Below are positions 17,709-26,301 of a stretch of DNA of 64,000 nt, one piece after another; position 1 is the stretch's first letter, and each line of letters begins with the position of its first letter. The stretch lies in contig OY969087.1 in assembly GCA_963697525.1 (NCBI GenBank), positions 868,001 through 932,000 on the forward strand, given 5' to 3'. Under the pieces are notes generated by a model, which did no database searches, had not been told where the DNA came from, and saw nothing but the letters and a program-made list of their open reading frames with translations. The translations under genes were made by a program, and so were the position numbers. This stretch comes from Bradymonas sp963697525 (GTDB lineage: Bacteria > Myxococcota_A > Bradymonadia > Bradymonadales > Bradymonadaceae).

Positions 17709-17717
17709 CCCCCTCGA

Positions 17718-19145
17718 TCAATTGCCCTCCATCGACAATTTCGCCACCCCGTCGCCCAATCGAATCGGCCCGTCAGGCCGCTCGGTGGGGATGACCACGC
17801 CGGCCAGGTCGTAGTCGGTGGCCTGCTGGATCTCCACCTCGACGATGTCGCCCGGGGTGGGCATGTCGCCGCCGTAATCGAAGGACAGGTAGACCACGCC
17901 GTCGATGTCGGGGGCCTGCCCGTAGTGGCGGCCCTCCAGGACGGCCTCGTGCTGCTCGCTGACCCCGTCGACGATGACCTCGGTGGTGTAGCCGATCCAC
18001 TCCTCGTTTTTCTCGAGGCTGATCTGGCGCTGCAGCTCCATGAGGGCGTCGCGCCGGGCGATCTTGACCTCTTCGGGGAGCTGATCGCCCATCTGGGCCG
18101 CCGGCGTGCCCTCCTCGGGGCTGTAGGTGAACACGCCCACCCGGTCGAAGCGCACCTCTTCGACCCAGTCGTACAGCTCCTGGAACTCGGCGTCGGTCTC
18201 GCCGGGGTAGCCGACGATGAAGGTGGTGCGCAACACCAGGTCGTCGACGGCGCGCAGCCGGTCGATGAGCTCCATCTGGCGGTCGCGCTGGATGTTGCGG
18301 CGCATGGACTTGAGGATGCGCTGGTTGACGTGCTGCAGCGGCATGTCCACATACGGCAGGATGCGGTTGTCCGCCTGCATGATGTCGAGCAGCTCGTCGG
18401 TGAAGTTCCACGGGTACATGTACAACAGGCGCACCCAATCGATGTCGGTGGCCTCGGCGTCGAGTTGGCGCAACAGGCGCACCAGATAGTCGCGGTTGTG
18501 TTTGGGGTCGAGGTCGATGCCGTAGCTCGTCATGTCCTGGGCGACCAGGATGACCTCTTTGACCCCGCTCTTGCCCAGCCGCTTGGCCTCGCTGACCACA
18601 TCACTGATGGTGCGGCTATTCTGCGTGCCGCGGATCTTGGGAATGATGCAGTAGCTGCAGCTACGCGAGCAGCCCTCAGCGATCTTCAAATAGGCGGTGC
18701 CGCCGCGCACCGTGTTGGTGCGGGCAACCTCGTGGTCCATGATGAAGCTGCCCGGCTGGATGTAGGTCTTCTCGGCGAGATCGCCTTTGAGGGCGTCGTT
18801 GATGGCGGTAAACGTCTTGGTGCCCAGGATGGCGTCGACCTCGGGGATCTCCTGTTCGAGATCGCCCGAGTAGCGCTGCGACAGACACCCCGTGACCACC
18901 ACCTTGTCCAGCAGGCCGACGTTTTTGCGCTCGACCATCTCCAAAATGGTGTTGATGGACTCCTCTTTGGCGTCGTCGATGAACCCGCAGGTGTTGACCA
19001 CCACGATGTCCGCCTGGTCGGCGTCGGCGACCATGTCGAACTCGCCGTCGCCCTGGATGAGCCCGACCATCACCTCCGAGTCCACCCGGTTTTTGGGGCA
19101 GCCGAGCGAGATCATGTGGACTTTTTTTCGTGGTTGTTCGGTCAT
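17718..19145 (-). CDS. rimO: Ribosomal protein S12 methylthiotransferase RimO
   Basis: 475-residue radical-SAM methylthiotransferase adding a methylthio group to the conserved Asp of ribosomal protein S12. The N-terminal UPF0004 domain has cluster cysteines at about C16 (SLGCPKNRVDSE), C53 (VVNTCGFI) and C87 (VTGCLSQRY). The radical-SAM motif CSRSCSYC provides C159, C163 and C166, and a C-terminal TRAM domain follows. The SLGCPKNRVD and FIVGYPGETDAEF motifs favour RimO over MiaB. The start ATG at 19145 is the natural one. Monocistronic. Confidence 0.96.
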   Translation of the reverse strand: MTEQPRKKVHMISLGCPKNRVDSEVMVGLIQGDGEFDMVADADQADIVVVNTCGFIDDAKEESINTILEMVERKNVGLLDKVVVTGCLSQRYSGDLEQEIPEVDAILGTKTFTAINDALKGDLAEKTYIQPGSFIMDHEVARTNTVRGGTAYLKIAEGCSRSCSYCIIPKIRGTQNSRTISDVVSEAKRLGKSGVKEVILVAQDMTSYGIDLDPKHNRDYLVRLLRQLDAEATDIDWVRLLYMYPWNFTDELLDIMQADNRILPYVDMPLQHVNQRILKSMRRNIQRDRQMELIDRLRAVDDLVLRTTFIVGYPGETDAEFQELYDWVEEVRFDRVGVFTYSPEEGTPAAQMGDQLPEEVKIARRDALMELQRQISLEKNEEWIGYTTEVIVDGVSEQHEAVLEGRHYGQAPDIDGVVYLSFDYGGDMPTPGDIVEVEIQQATDYDLAGVVIPTERPDGPIRLGDGVAKLSMEGN

Positions 19146-19254
19146 CGTAAGGCCTTACGAGCTATGAGCTACGGAGTTGGGACAAACGCACGCTTTCCTA
19201 GAAGAAATTGGTGGGAGAATCAATAGGCGGTGAACTTCCGGCCATGCCGACCAC

Positions 19255-20037
19255 CTACACCACCCGCCCCCAAAACATGCGCGTATCGTATTCGATGACG
19301 ACTTTGCCGCCCTCCTCGTAGCGCTCGAACAGGTCGCGAAGCGCCGCGATCATCTCCTCATAGCCCGACTCGCCGGGCTGCGGGATATACGACGACGACA
19401 CCAACCGGCCGCGCAGGCCGTCGAAGCCGAGCACCTGCTGGTTGTCGAAGACCGCCTCGTGGAAGGCGTCGTGGCCGAAGAAGGGCGCGAGCTTCGCGCG
19501 CACCTCCACGTTCTGGTGATTGACCACGGTGTAGTCTGTACCAAATCGCACGATAAGCTGCTCGTATTCCTCCAGAAACGGCGTCCCCCGGGTGCGCCGC
19601 GAGTTCCAGATCAGCACCGCCTGGCCGTCGGCGGCGAGGATGCGCGCAAACTCGGCGCGTGCGGCTGCGAGGTCGAACCAATGGAAGGCCTGGACGGCGA
19701 AGGCCGCGCGAAAGTCGTGGTCCGGCAGCGTGGTGTGCTCGGCGGTGGCGTCGACGGTGAAACAGGTCGCGCCCTCGAGCGCGCAGAGCTGCGCGTCCAG
19801 GGCGTTGCGCATGGCGCGGTTGGGCTCGACGGCCCACACCTCGCAGCCGCGCGCGGCGAGCAGTTCGGTGAAGATGCCGGTGCCCGCGCCGACGTCGGCG
19901 ACCTTGACGCCGGGGCCGACGAGCCCCTCGTCGGCCAGCCGGTCGAGCAACGCCGGCGGGTAGCTCGGCCGATATTTCACGTAGTTGGCGACGCGGTCGG
20001 AGAAGCGTTCGGTGGGGTCTGGCGTCTGTGTGGTCAT
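19255..20037 (-). CDS. SAM-dependent class I methyltransferase
   Basis: 260-residue methyltransferase. SAM-binding motif I is VADVGAGTGIFTELL (about residues 48-62), followed by acidic VEPNRAM, then AFAVQAFHWFD. These are typical of the UbiE/Methyltransf_11 group of small-molecule methyltransferases, including trans-aconitate-like enzymes. Substrate unknown. I set the start at the ATG at 20037 (MTTQTPDPTERFSDRV), which fits the family start; an upstream in-frame extension of 55 residues is atypical. The next 1.4 kb upstream is repeat-filled. Confidence 0.88.
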   Translation of the reverse strand: MTTQTPDPTERFSDRVANYVKYRPSYPPALLDRLADEGLVGPGVKVADVGAGTGIFTELLAARGCEVWAVEPNRAMRNALDAQLCALEGATCFTVDATAEHTTLPDHDFRAAFAVQAFHWFDLAAARAEFARILAADGQAVLIWNSRRTRGTPFLEEYEQLIVRFGTDYTVVNHQNVEVRAKLAPFFGHDAFHEAVFDNQQVLGFDGLRGRLVSSSYIPQPGESGYEEMIAALRDLFERYEEGGKVVIEYDTRMFWGRVV

Positions 20038-20304
20038 TTTCGTTGTCCTCAGCTGCCAACCAACACCGTCGAGTGAATAGTCGGCACCGTCGATGTTGGG
20101 GCGTCCACGTTGGCAAGATCGCAGCGGGAACCATACTCCGTCGAATCTATCGATTTCTGCCCATTTTGTTAGTCCTCGCCTCGAGCGCGTGTGCGCCGGC
20201 AAGTATGGTGCGCGCCAAGACCGACGTCCATGGCGGCGAGCTCACGGCGTTGCTCGAGGTCGCCCACCGAATCGCGCCACAGCTCGAACAATGCCTGCCG
20301 CCAC

Positions 20305-20620
20305 GTGCGCCCCTGCGGGCTTGTCCCACGGGACGCTAAGATCGCCAGCTACGCGCGGCGGCTCGCCACCTCCGGCGCCCCCGTGGGCTTGTCCCACGGG
20401 ACGCCAAGATCGTCGGCTACGCGCGGCGGCTCGCCACCTCCGGCGCCCCCGTGGGCTCGCCCCACGGGACGCCAAGATCGTCGGCTACGCGCGGCGGCTC
20501 GCCACCTCCGGCGCCCCCGTGGGCTCGCCCCACGGGACGCCAAGATCGTCGGCTACGCGCGGCGGCTCGCCACCTCCGGCGCCCCCGTGGGCTTGTCCCA
20601 CGGGACGCCAAGATCGTCGG
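20305..20620. repeat. Tandem 68-bp hairpin repeat, array B (5 copies)
   Basis: Five direct copies with period 68; the right stem arm CCCACGGG occurs at 20325, 20393, 20461, 20529 and 20597. Copies 2-5 fold as CCCGTGGG-(CTTGT or CTCGC)-CCCACGGG. Compared with array A the third stem pair has changed from T-A to C-G on both arms. The first copy is degenerate. Confidence 0.95.
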
Positions 20621-21030
20621 CTATGCGCGGCGGCGCCTGCCGCCACGAGCGCCCCGCGCGCGTTGCCGGAACGCGCGCACCGCCCCCAACTGCCCCACCG
20701 TCTGGGCTCCGAGAGCCCTCCCCCATAAAACCAACCAAGACATGCCTCGGCCGTGCCCTGGGTCGCCCGTCTTTCTCGCCGATGTTCGGCGGGGTGTGCG
20801 GGCATCGGACCGGGCCGATGGCGTTGTTTCGAGTCGACGGTTGCGCTTCCGTGGAGGTCACCTCTTCGTCGAACGCGATGCTGGGTGAGACCCCGCGTCC
20901 TATCGGTGCCCCTCACTATGGTTTTCGGCAGAGAGGGTCGAATCGTTGCGTCTTTTTTTCGGGATCCGCCGCTGCGCGCCGCCTGGGACGGATCTTGGAT
21001 GGCGGATTGTGTTTGGGTGGCTGCTCTCGC
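20621..21030. repeat. Composite repeat linker B
   Basis: Aligns with 8419-8830. It keeps the hairpin GGGCTC-CGA-GAGCCC near 20703 (loop differs from copy A, stem identical) and the TATGGTTTTCGGCA motif (about 20916-20930). It is at the same relative distance from the flanking arrays as in copy A. Confidence 0.8.
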
Positions 21031-21141
21031 AGCTGACGATCTCATTCACCGGCGGGATGAACCCGCCGGGGTCTCGGAGGGGGACGCACCGCTTTAGCTG
21101 ACGATCTCATTCACCGGCGGGATGAACCCGCCGGGGTCTCG
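21031..21141. repeat. 65-bp repeat with 44-bp conserved hairpin core (2 copies, B)
   Basis: Cores beginning AGCTGACGATCT start at 21031 and 21096. The hairpin is CCGGCGGG-ATGAA-CCCGCCGG. Two stem pairs differ from copy A, both changed on both arms, and the loop is different. The segment between cores is 21 bases. Confidence 0.93.
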
Positions 21142-21166
21142 GAGGACAGGCGCCGGCGGCCAAAAT

Positions 21167-21267
21167 GAGGCTGTCGCAGAACCGTTGGTGTAAGGGGCTT
21201 CCAGCCGTGTTTCCGAGGGCTAGAAGCCCTCTCACCGATGGCAATTCCGGCCTTTTGCGACAGCCTC
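21167..21267. mobile_element. MITE-like element with 12-bp inverted ends
   Basis: GAGGCTGTCGCA (21167-21178) and its exact inverse TGCGACAGCCTC (21256-21267) bound a 101-bp segment that has a second inverted pair inside (GGGGCTTC and GAAGCCCT). GAGGCTGTCGCA-type ends resemble those of some IS5/IS1182-like elements. No transposase and no clear target duplication is visible, so non-autonomous origin is inference. Confidence 0.55.
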
Positions 21268-21419
21268 CAGATGACCCGCTACCAGCGGGCTCCACACGGT
21301 GACTGGCACCGTGTGAGCTCCTGGCGCCAAGGAACATGCGCATCGCTGATAGCCGCGGCGGCCTCCGGCCGCGCGTCGCGTGTTTCGCTGGCGGCGGCCA
21401 CACGGCGATTTTTATGCGC

Positions 21420-21911
21420 CTACTCCGAATCCTGCTCGTCGAGCGTCGCTCGAAGAATCGGCACCATCGCCTGGTCTTTGGGGCGCTGGGACTTCTCCTT
21501 GAGCGCTAAGTACCGCCGCATCGACAAGACGCGAACCTCGTGTCCGTCGATGCCGAACAAGACTGAATCGGCCAAAAGATCGCCGTACTCTAGCCCTTCC
21601 TCGATACGGCCGAGGAGATCCAAAGGACCGGCCCGCGTCGTCATGAGCTGGTGACCTGGGCCTTCGAGCCGGTCGGCCGTCGCGCGCAGTACCCGGTCGC
21701 CGTGGCCACGATAATGACTATCGAGCTCGTCGAGCGCCGTCATCAGGCGCTCGACATTGGTCGGCGAACGCTCGTGGACCACGCAAATATCCAGCGTCAT
21801 GATCGGAGCGCCCTGCAACACAGCCGACAGCGCGCCGACGATGATGAACTCGACGTCGTGCTTGCAAAGTACCCGCAGGATTTCGGTGAAATCACTCGGA
21901 CTTTCGGCCAT
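21420..21911 (-). CDS. Nucleotidyltransferase-fold protein with altered active site
   Basis: 163-residue protein of the nucleotidyltransferase superfamily (AbiEii/MNT-like), recognisable from VEFIIVGALSAVLQGAPIMT, GPGHQLMTTRAGPLDLLG and RVLSMRRYLALKEKSQRPKD. Members normally show a DxD such as TFDLDVVH at the metal site; here the sequence is TLDICVVH, so the second Asp is Cys. It may therefore be inactive or metal-altered. The start ATG lies inside the 3' end of the small upstream gene (20-base overlap), implying coupled translation. Such pairs are common in accessory DNA and resemble toxin-antitoxin layouts; the function is not established. Confidence 0.78.
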   Translation of the reverse strand: MAESPSDFTEILRVLCKHDVEFIIVGALSAVLQGAPIMTLDICVVHERSPTNVERLMTALDELDSHYRGHGDRVLRATADRLEGPGHQLMTTRAGPLDLLGRIEEGLEYGDLLADSVLFGIDGHEVRVLSMRRYLALKEKSQRPKDQAMVPILRATLDEQDSE

Positions 21912-22065
21912 CGCGCACCCGTCTGACGGCGTTGGCGTGATCTTGGACGACGCGCAGGCGCTCCTCGGGCGTCAGCGAGAGCATCCAGCGGATGAGCGTG
22001 CGGTCGACGCCGTCGTCGGTCGGCGGCGTCTGTGTGGTTGGTGGCTTGTCGGTCGGCTGTTCCAT
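21892..22065 (-). CDS. Small partner protein of the nucleotidyltransferase
   Basis: 57-residue protein. The N-terminus is Thr/Pro/Asp-rich, and the C-terminal half is a predicted amphipathic helix (RWMLSLTPEERLRVVQDH) ending RDGRKSE. The SLTPEERL helix is the same short signature seen in small genes immediately upstream of nucleotidyltransferases of this type in other genomes (from memory of the family). It overlaps the next gene by 20 bases, so the two form one operon. It could be an antitoxin-like or adaptor subunit; that role is inference. Confidence 0.7.
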   Translation of the reverse strand: MEQPTDKPPTTQTPPTDDGVDRTLIRWMLSLTPEERLRVVQDHANAVRRVRDGRKSE

Positions 22066-22131
22066 GACGTTTTCAAAGTAGCGAGGTGGTGGAACGTCGA
22101 CAAGGCGCGCGCTAGCTTCGGGGCGCGTCGC

Positions 22132-22165
22132 CTCCTGGACCCCTGGACCCCTCGACCCCTGCCTC
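22132..22165. repeat. GACCCCTGG simple repeats, 3' of uvrB
   Basis: Three imperfect copies of the 10-mer CTGGACCCCT directly after the uvrB stop. The inverse motif is repeated just upstream of the uvrB start (24199-24231), so the gene is bracketed by inverted simple repeats. Confidence 0.75.
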
Positions 22166-24190
22166 TCAAGCCACGTTCACGCCCAACAGCCGGCTCTCCA
22201 ACTCCCGCATTTTATCGCGGTAGTTGGCCGCGTCCTCGAAGCGCAAATCCGAGGCCGCCGCCTTCATCTTCTCGCGCAGCTCCTCGATCATCGACTCCAG
22301 GCGCTCCTTGGAGTGGATGTCCTCGACGTTGCCGAATTGGGTGGCCTCGTCGGCGGTCTCGGTGCCCGCCGAGATCTCGTCTTCGGCGCCGGGCACGTGC
22401 TGCTCGATGTCGGTGATCTTCTTGCGGATCGTCTGGGGCGTGATGTTGTGCTCTTCGTTGTAGGCGAGCTGGATCTCGCGGCGGCGGTTGGTCTCGTCGA
22501 TGGCCTCGTCGATGCTGTCGGTGACCTTGTCGGCGTATAGGATGACCTTGCCGTTGACGTTGCGCGCGGCCCGCCCGATGGTCTGGATGAGGCTGCGGGT
22601 GCTGCGCAAGAAGCCCTCCTTGTCGGCGTCGAGGATGGCCACGAGGCTGACCTCGGGGATGTCCAGCCCCTCGCGCAGCAGGTTGATGCCCACGAGCACG
22701 TCGAACTCGCCTTTGCGCAAATCCCGAATGATATTCATGCGCTCGATGGTGTCGATGTCGCTGTGCAGGTAGCGCACCTTGACGCCCAGCTCGCGCAAAT
22801 ACTCGGTGAGATCTTCGGCCATGCGCTTGGTCAGCGTGGTCACTAGGACCCGCTCGTTGGCGTCGATGCGCTTTCGGACCTCGCCGTAGACGTCGTCGAC
22901 CTGCTCGAGGGCCGGGCGAATCTCGACCTCGGGGTCGATCAAGCCCGTGGGGCGGATGATCTGCTCGGTGACCACGCCCTCGCATTTCTCCAGCTCGTAG
23001 TCACCGGGGGTGGCGGAGACGTAGATGATCTGGTTGATCTTATCCTCCCACTCCTCGAATTTCAGCGGCCGGTTGTCCAGGGCGCTGGGGAGCCGAAAGC
23101 CGTGCTCGATGAGCGTGGACTTGCGCGAGCGGTCGCCGCGAAACATCCCGCCGATCTGCGGGATGGTCACGTGGGACTCGTCGGCGACCAGCAGGAAATC
23201 GTTGGGGAAGTAGTCGATCAGACACGGCGGCGCCTGGCCGGGCCGGCGCCCGGACATATGCCGCGAGTAGTTCTCGATGCCGTTGCAAAACCCCATGGTC
23301 ACCAGCATCTCGATGTCGAATTGGGTGCGCTGCTCGAGGCGCTGGGCCTCCAGGAGCTTGCCTTGGCTGATCATCTGCTCGAGGACTTCTTTGAGCTCCT
23401 CTTTGATCGCGTCGATGGCGCTCTTCTTGCGGTCGGGCGGGATGACATAGTGGCTGTTGGGGTAGATGGCCACCTTGTCGAGGCGCTCGAGGCGCTTGCC
23501 GCGAAACGGGTCGATCTTCCAGATGGCCTCAATCTCGTCGCCGAAAAACTCCACCCGGATGGCCTCGTCCTCCTCGTAGGCCGGAAAGATCTCGACCACG
23601 TCGCCGCGCACCCGAAACTTGCCGCGGAAGAAATCGTAGTCGTTGCGCTCGTATTGGATGTCGATGAGCTTGGCGAGCATGTCCTTTCGGCGCGCCTCCT
23701 GGCCCTCCTCGACGAAGAGCAGCATGCCGTAATACGCCTCGCTCGAACCCAGCCCGTAGATGCACGAGACCGACGCCACGATGATGACGTCATTGCGGTC
23801 GAAGAGGCTGCGCGTGGCCGAGTGGCGCATGCGGTCGATGGCGTCGTTGATCGACGAGTCCTTCTCGATGAAGGTGTCCGTCGACGGGATATACGCCTCC
23901 GGCTGGTAGTAGTCGTAGTAGGAGACGAAATACTCCACGGCGTTGTACGGAAACAACTCCTTGAATTCGTTGTACAACTGGGCAGCCAGCGTCTTGTTGG
24001 GCGCCATGACCAGGGTGGGCCGATTGACCTTCTCGATGACGTTGGCGATCGTGAAGGTCTTGCCCGTGCCCGTCGCCCCCAGCAACGTCTGATGCTTCAA
24101 CCCCTCGTTGAGCCCGCCGGTCAACTCGGTGATGGCGTTGGGCTGATCGCCCTGGGGCGTGTATTCGGATACCAACTCGAATTCGTTCAT
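22166..24190 (-). CDS. uvrB: Excinuclease ABC subunit UvrB
   Basis: 674-residue helicase-like damage-verification subunit of the UvrABC nucleotide excision repair system. Walker A is GATGTGKTFT near residue 40, and the beta-hairpin region YYDYYQPEAYIPSTDTFIEK is intact. DEXX-type motif LLVADESHVTIPQI, ADKEGFLRSTRSLIQTIGRAARN and the C-terminal UVR motif (IEELREKMKAAASDLRFEDA) are all present. Length is normal. The ATG at 24190 is the only reasonable start. Monocistronic; promoter expected in the 270-base gap upstream. Confidence 0.98.
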   Translation of the reverse strand: MNEFELVSEYTPQGDQPNAITELTGGLNEGLKHQTLLGATGTGKTFTIANVIEKVNRPTLVMAPNKTLAAQLYNEFKELFPYNAVEYFVSYYDYYQPEAYIPSTDTFIEKDSSINDAIDRMRHSATRSLFDRNDVIIVASVSCIYGLGSSEAYYGMLLFVEEGQEARRKDMLAKLIDIQYERNDYDFFRGKFRVRGDVVEIFPAYEEDEAIRVEFFGDEIEAIWKIDPFRGKRLERLDKVAIYPNSHYVIPPDRKKSAIDAIKEELKEVLEQMISQGKLLEAQRLEQRTQFDIEMLVTMGFCNGIENYSRHMSGRRPGQAPPCLIDYFPNDFLLVADESHVTIPQIGGMFRGDRSRKSTLIEHGFRLPSALDNRPLKFEEWEDKINQIIYVSATPGDYELEKCEGVVTEQIIRPTGLIDPEVEIRPALEQVDDVYGEVRKRIDANERVLVTTLTKRMAEDLTEYLRELGVKVRYLHSDIDTIERMNIIRDLRKGEFDVLVGINLLREGLDIPEVSLVAILDADKEGFLRSTRSLIQTIGRAARNVNGKVILYADKVTDSIDEAIDETNRRREIQLAYNEEHNITPQTIRKKITDIEQHVPGAEDEISAGTETADEATQFGNVEDIHSKERLESMIEELREKMKAAASDLRFEDAANYRDKMRELESRLLGVNVA

Positions 24191-24198
24191 GTGGATTC

Positions 24199-24231
24199 AG
24201 GGTCCAGGGGTCCAGGGGTCCAGGGGTCCAG
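24199..24231. repeat. GGTCCAGGGG tandem 10-mer upstream of uvrB
   Basis: Four near-perfect copies of GGTCCAGGGG lie 9-41 bases upstream of the uvrB start codon, where a 5' leader or ribosome site would be. It is inverse to the repeat at 22132-22165. Confidence 0.85.
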
Positions 24232-24461
24232 AAACGGCAACTGAACAGACGTTTAGCCCACAGCACATCATAACGCAAATCGCGCGCTCGAAAAAAACCG
24301 CCGGCGGCGGCGCGCCATTCCGCGCCGGCTGAGCGGGAAGAACGCCCACGGCTTCGCCTGTTCCAGTTGTGTGATGAGACGATCGAGCAACTGTGTTATG
24401 GTTTCGTTAAGGCAGTAGCAAGTAGTGGGGAAATCAAGGTTAGTGGCTACGTTGGAGCACT

Positions 24462-26297
24462 ATGCAACCTCAAGTCTCAGTCCCCGACCATCTGCGTCCA
24501 GCCTTACAAAAGGCCTACGAGATCGTCGACGCATACTTCGCTCACCCGCACTTCGAGCCCGAAAACGGGCGCATCGAGGTCGCCGGCGAGCGCTACGTAT
24601 GGGTGCGCGCGGCGTCGCTGTCGGTCGAGTTTTTCGACGTCGTACGGGGGTTGTATCGCGACGAGGGGGACAAGAAGGCGTTTGCCATCGCCCATGGTCT
24701 CCTGTTCGACGTCGCCCACGCCCTGGGGCGCGCCGACGCGCGCGCCTTCCACCAGCGCTTCGGGCTGGCCGATCCTCTGGAGAAATTGTCGACCGGGCCG
24801 GCGCATTTCGCCCGTGCGGGCTGGGCGTCGGTGGAGTTTCTCGAAGAGAAGCTCGACGCCAGCGACGGGGACACCCTGCTCATCTACGACCACCACCACT
24901 CCTTCGAGGCCGACGCCTGGCTGGACGCACGCGGCGAGGCCGTCGACCTGCCGGTATGCACCATGAGCGCCGGCTATTCGTCGGGGTGGGTCTCCGAGAG
25001 CGTGGGCACCCACCTGGTCTCCTCGGAGATCTTATGCCGCGCGCGCGGCGACCACTGCTGCCGGTTCGTGATGGCCCCGCCGGACCGCATCGAGGAGCGC
25101 ATCGAGAGCTACCTGCACCGCGAGCCCCAGGTCGCCGAGCGCATCAGCGAGTACCGCGTGCCGGGCTTCTTTTTGAGAAAGCGCATCGAGGACGAGCTGC
25201 GCGAGCGCGAGGCCCAGTACCGCGGCGTCTTCGAGGCCAGCACCGACGCGCTGTTGGTCGCCACCCCCGACGGCCGGATCATCGGGGCCAACCAGGCCGC
25301 CGAGCAGCTCTTCGACAAGCGACGCGACGAGCTCGACCGCCTCACCGTCGACGCGCTGTTGCCGCTGCGCTCGGACTTCGCCACCGTCGACAAGATCGTG
25401 GCGGCGGGAGACGTCTTTCACAGCGAGCTCAAGCTCGACAACGGCGACGGTGAGCCCTGCCACATCGAGGTGCGCGGCTCGTCCTACAAAGTCAACCAGC
25501 GCCATCACGTGCTGCTGAGCGTGCGCGACATCACCCGTCAAAAGCAGATGCAAGAGCAACTCTACCGCGCCGACCGTCTGGCCAGCCTGGGCACCATGGC
25601 CGCCGGCGTCGCCCACGAGATCAACAACCCCCTGTCGTTTATCATCAGCAACCTCGAGGTCATCCTGTGGGACCTCGACAACGACGACGAGCCCGACCTC
25701 AACGACGTGCGCGACGCCATCGGTCGGGCCAAACGCGGCGCCGAGCGCGTCGAGCGCACGGTGCGCGACCTGACCAATTTCAGCCACGGCGGCCTCGACG
25801 ACAGCGTCGAGCCCGTCGACGTGCACCGCATGCTCGATCTGGCTGCCCAGATGGTCCAGAAGACCATCCAGCACAAGGGCGGCCAATTGCTCAAACATTA
25901 TTCGACGACCCCGCCGGTGCTGGCCAACGAGGCGCGCCTCAACCAGGTCTTCGTCAACCTGCTGCTCAACGCCGCCCAGGCCCTGCCCGAGGGCGCCCAC
26001 GAGACCAACCTGGTGGAGGTCGCCACGCGCACCGACGCCCAAAAGCGCGTCGTCGTCAGCGTACGCGACACCGGCGAGGGCATCCCACCCCAGATCCGCC
26101 ATCGGATCTTCGATCCCTTCTTCACCACCAAGCCCGTCGACGAGGGCACGGGCATCGGCCTGGCGATCTGCCACGAGATCGTGCAGGCCATCGGCGGCGA
26201 GATCTCCTTCGAGACGACCGTCGGCGAGGGCACGACCTTCGAGGTTATTTTGCCTACGCAGGCGCAGTTCTCCGCGCCCGTGGGAGTGATCGAGTGA
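24462..26297 (+). CDS. XylR_N/V4R-PAS sensor histidine kinase
   Basis: 611-residue soluble sensor kinase. Residues 1-205 match the XylR_N plus V4R arrangement known from aromatic-sensing regulators (Cys192, Cys199 and Cys200 in the V4R part could bind metal). A PAS domain follows (about 245-358), then HisKA with His385 in GVAHEINNPLSF, and a HATPase with N-box NLLLNAAQAL, DTGEGIPP and GTGIGLAI. Without membrane segments it should sense a cytoplasmic small molecule. No response regulator is adjacent, so it is an orphan kinase. The start ATG has GGAG 5 bases upstream. The stop lies in a GAGTGATCGAGTGATCGA repeat. Confidence 0.9.
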   Translation: MQPQVSVPDHLRPALQKAYEIVDAYFAHPHFEPENGRIEVAGERYVWVRAASLSVEFFDVVRGLYRDEGDKKAFAIAHGLLFDVAHALGRADARAFHQRFGLADPLEKLSTGPAHFARAGWASVEFLEEKLDASDGDTLLIYDHHHSFEADAWLDARGEAVDLPVCTMSAGYSSGWVSESVGTHLVSSEILCRARGDHCCRFVMAPPDRIEERIESYLHREPQVAERISEYRVPGFFLRKRIEDELREREAQYRGVFEASTDALLVATPDGRIIGANQAAEQLFDKRRDELDRLTVDALLPLRSDFATVDKIVAAGDVFHSELKLDNGDGEPCHIEVRGSSYKVNQRHHVLLSVRDITRQKQMQEQLYRADRLASLGTMAAGVAHEINNPLSFIISNLEVILWDLDNDDEPDLNDVRDAIGRAKRGAERVERTVRDLTNFSHGGLDDSVEPVDVHRMLDLAAQMVQKTIQHKGGQLLKHYSTTPPVLANEARLNQVFVNLLLNAAQALPEGAHETNLVEVATRTDAQKRVVVSVRDTGEGIPPQIRHRIFDPFFTTKPVDEGTGIGLAICHEIVQAIGGEISFETTVGEGTTFEVILPTQAQFSAPVGVIE

Positions 26298-26301
26298 TCG
26301 A

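Larger units (their letters stand above)
20038..21419. other. Gene-poor repeat-filled intergenic region (module B)
   Basis: About 1.4 kb with no credible gene. It carries a second copy of the composite module found at 8.2-9.0 kb: a five-copy hairpin array, the conserved linker, and two copies of the 65-bp core repeat. These are followed by a roughly 100-bp element with inverted ends. Confidence 0.75.

Noticed and set aside
20028..21036. Plus-strand open frames through hairpin array B
   Set aside because: They consist of translated 68-bp repeats in all frames, with no signal of coding selection.
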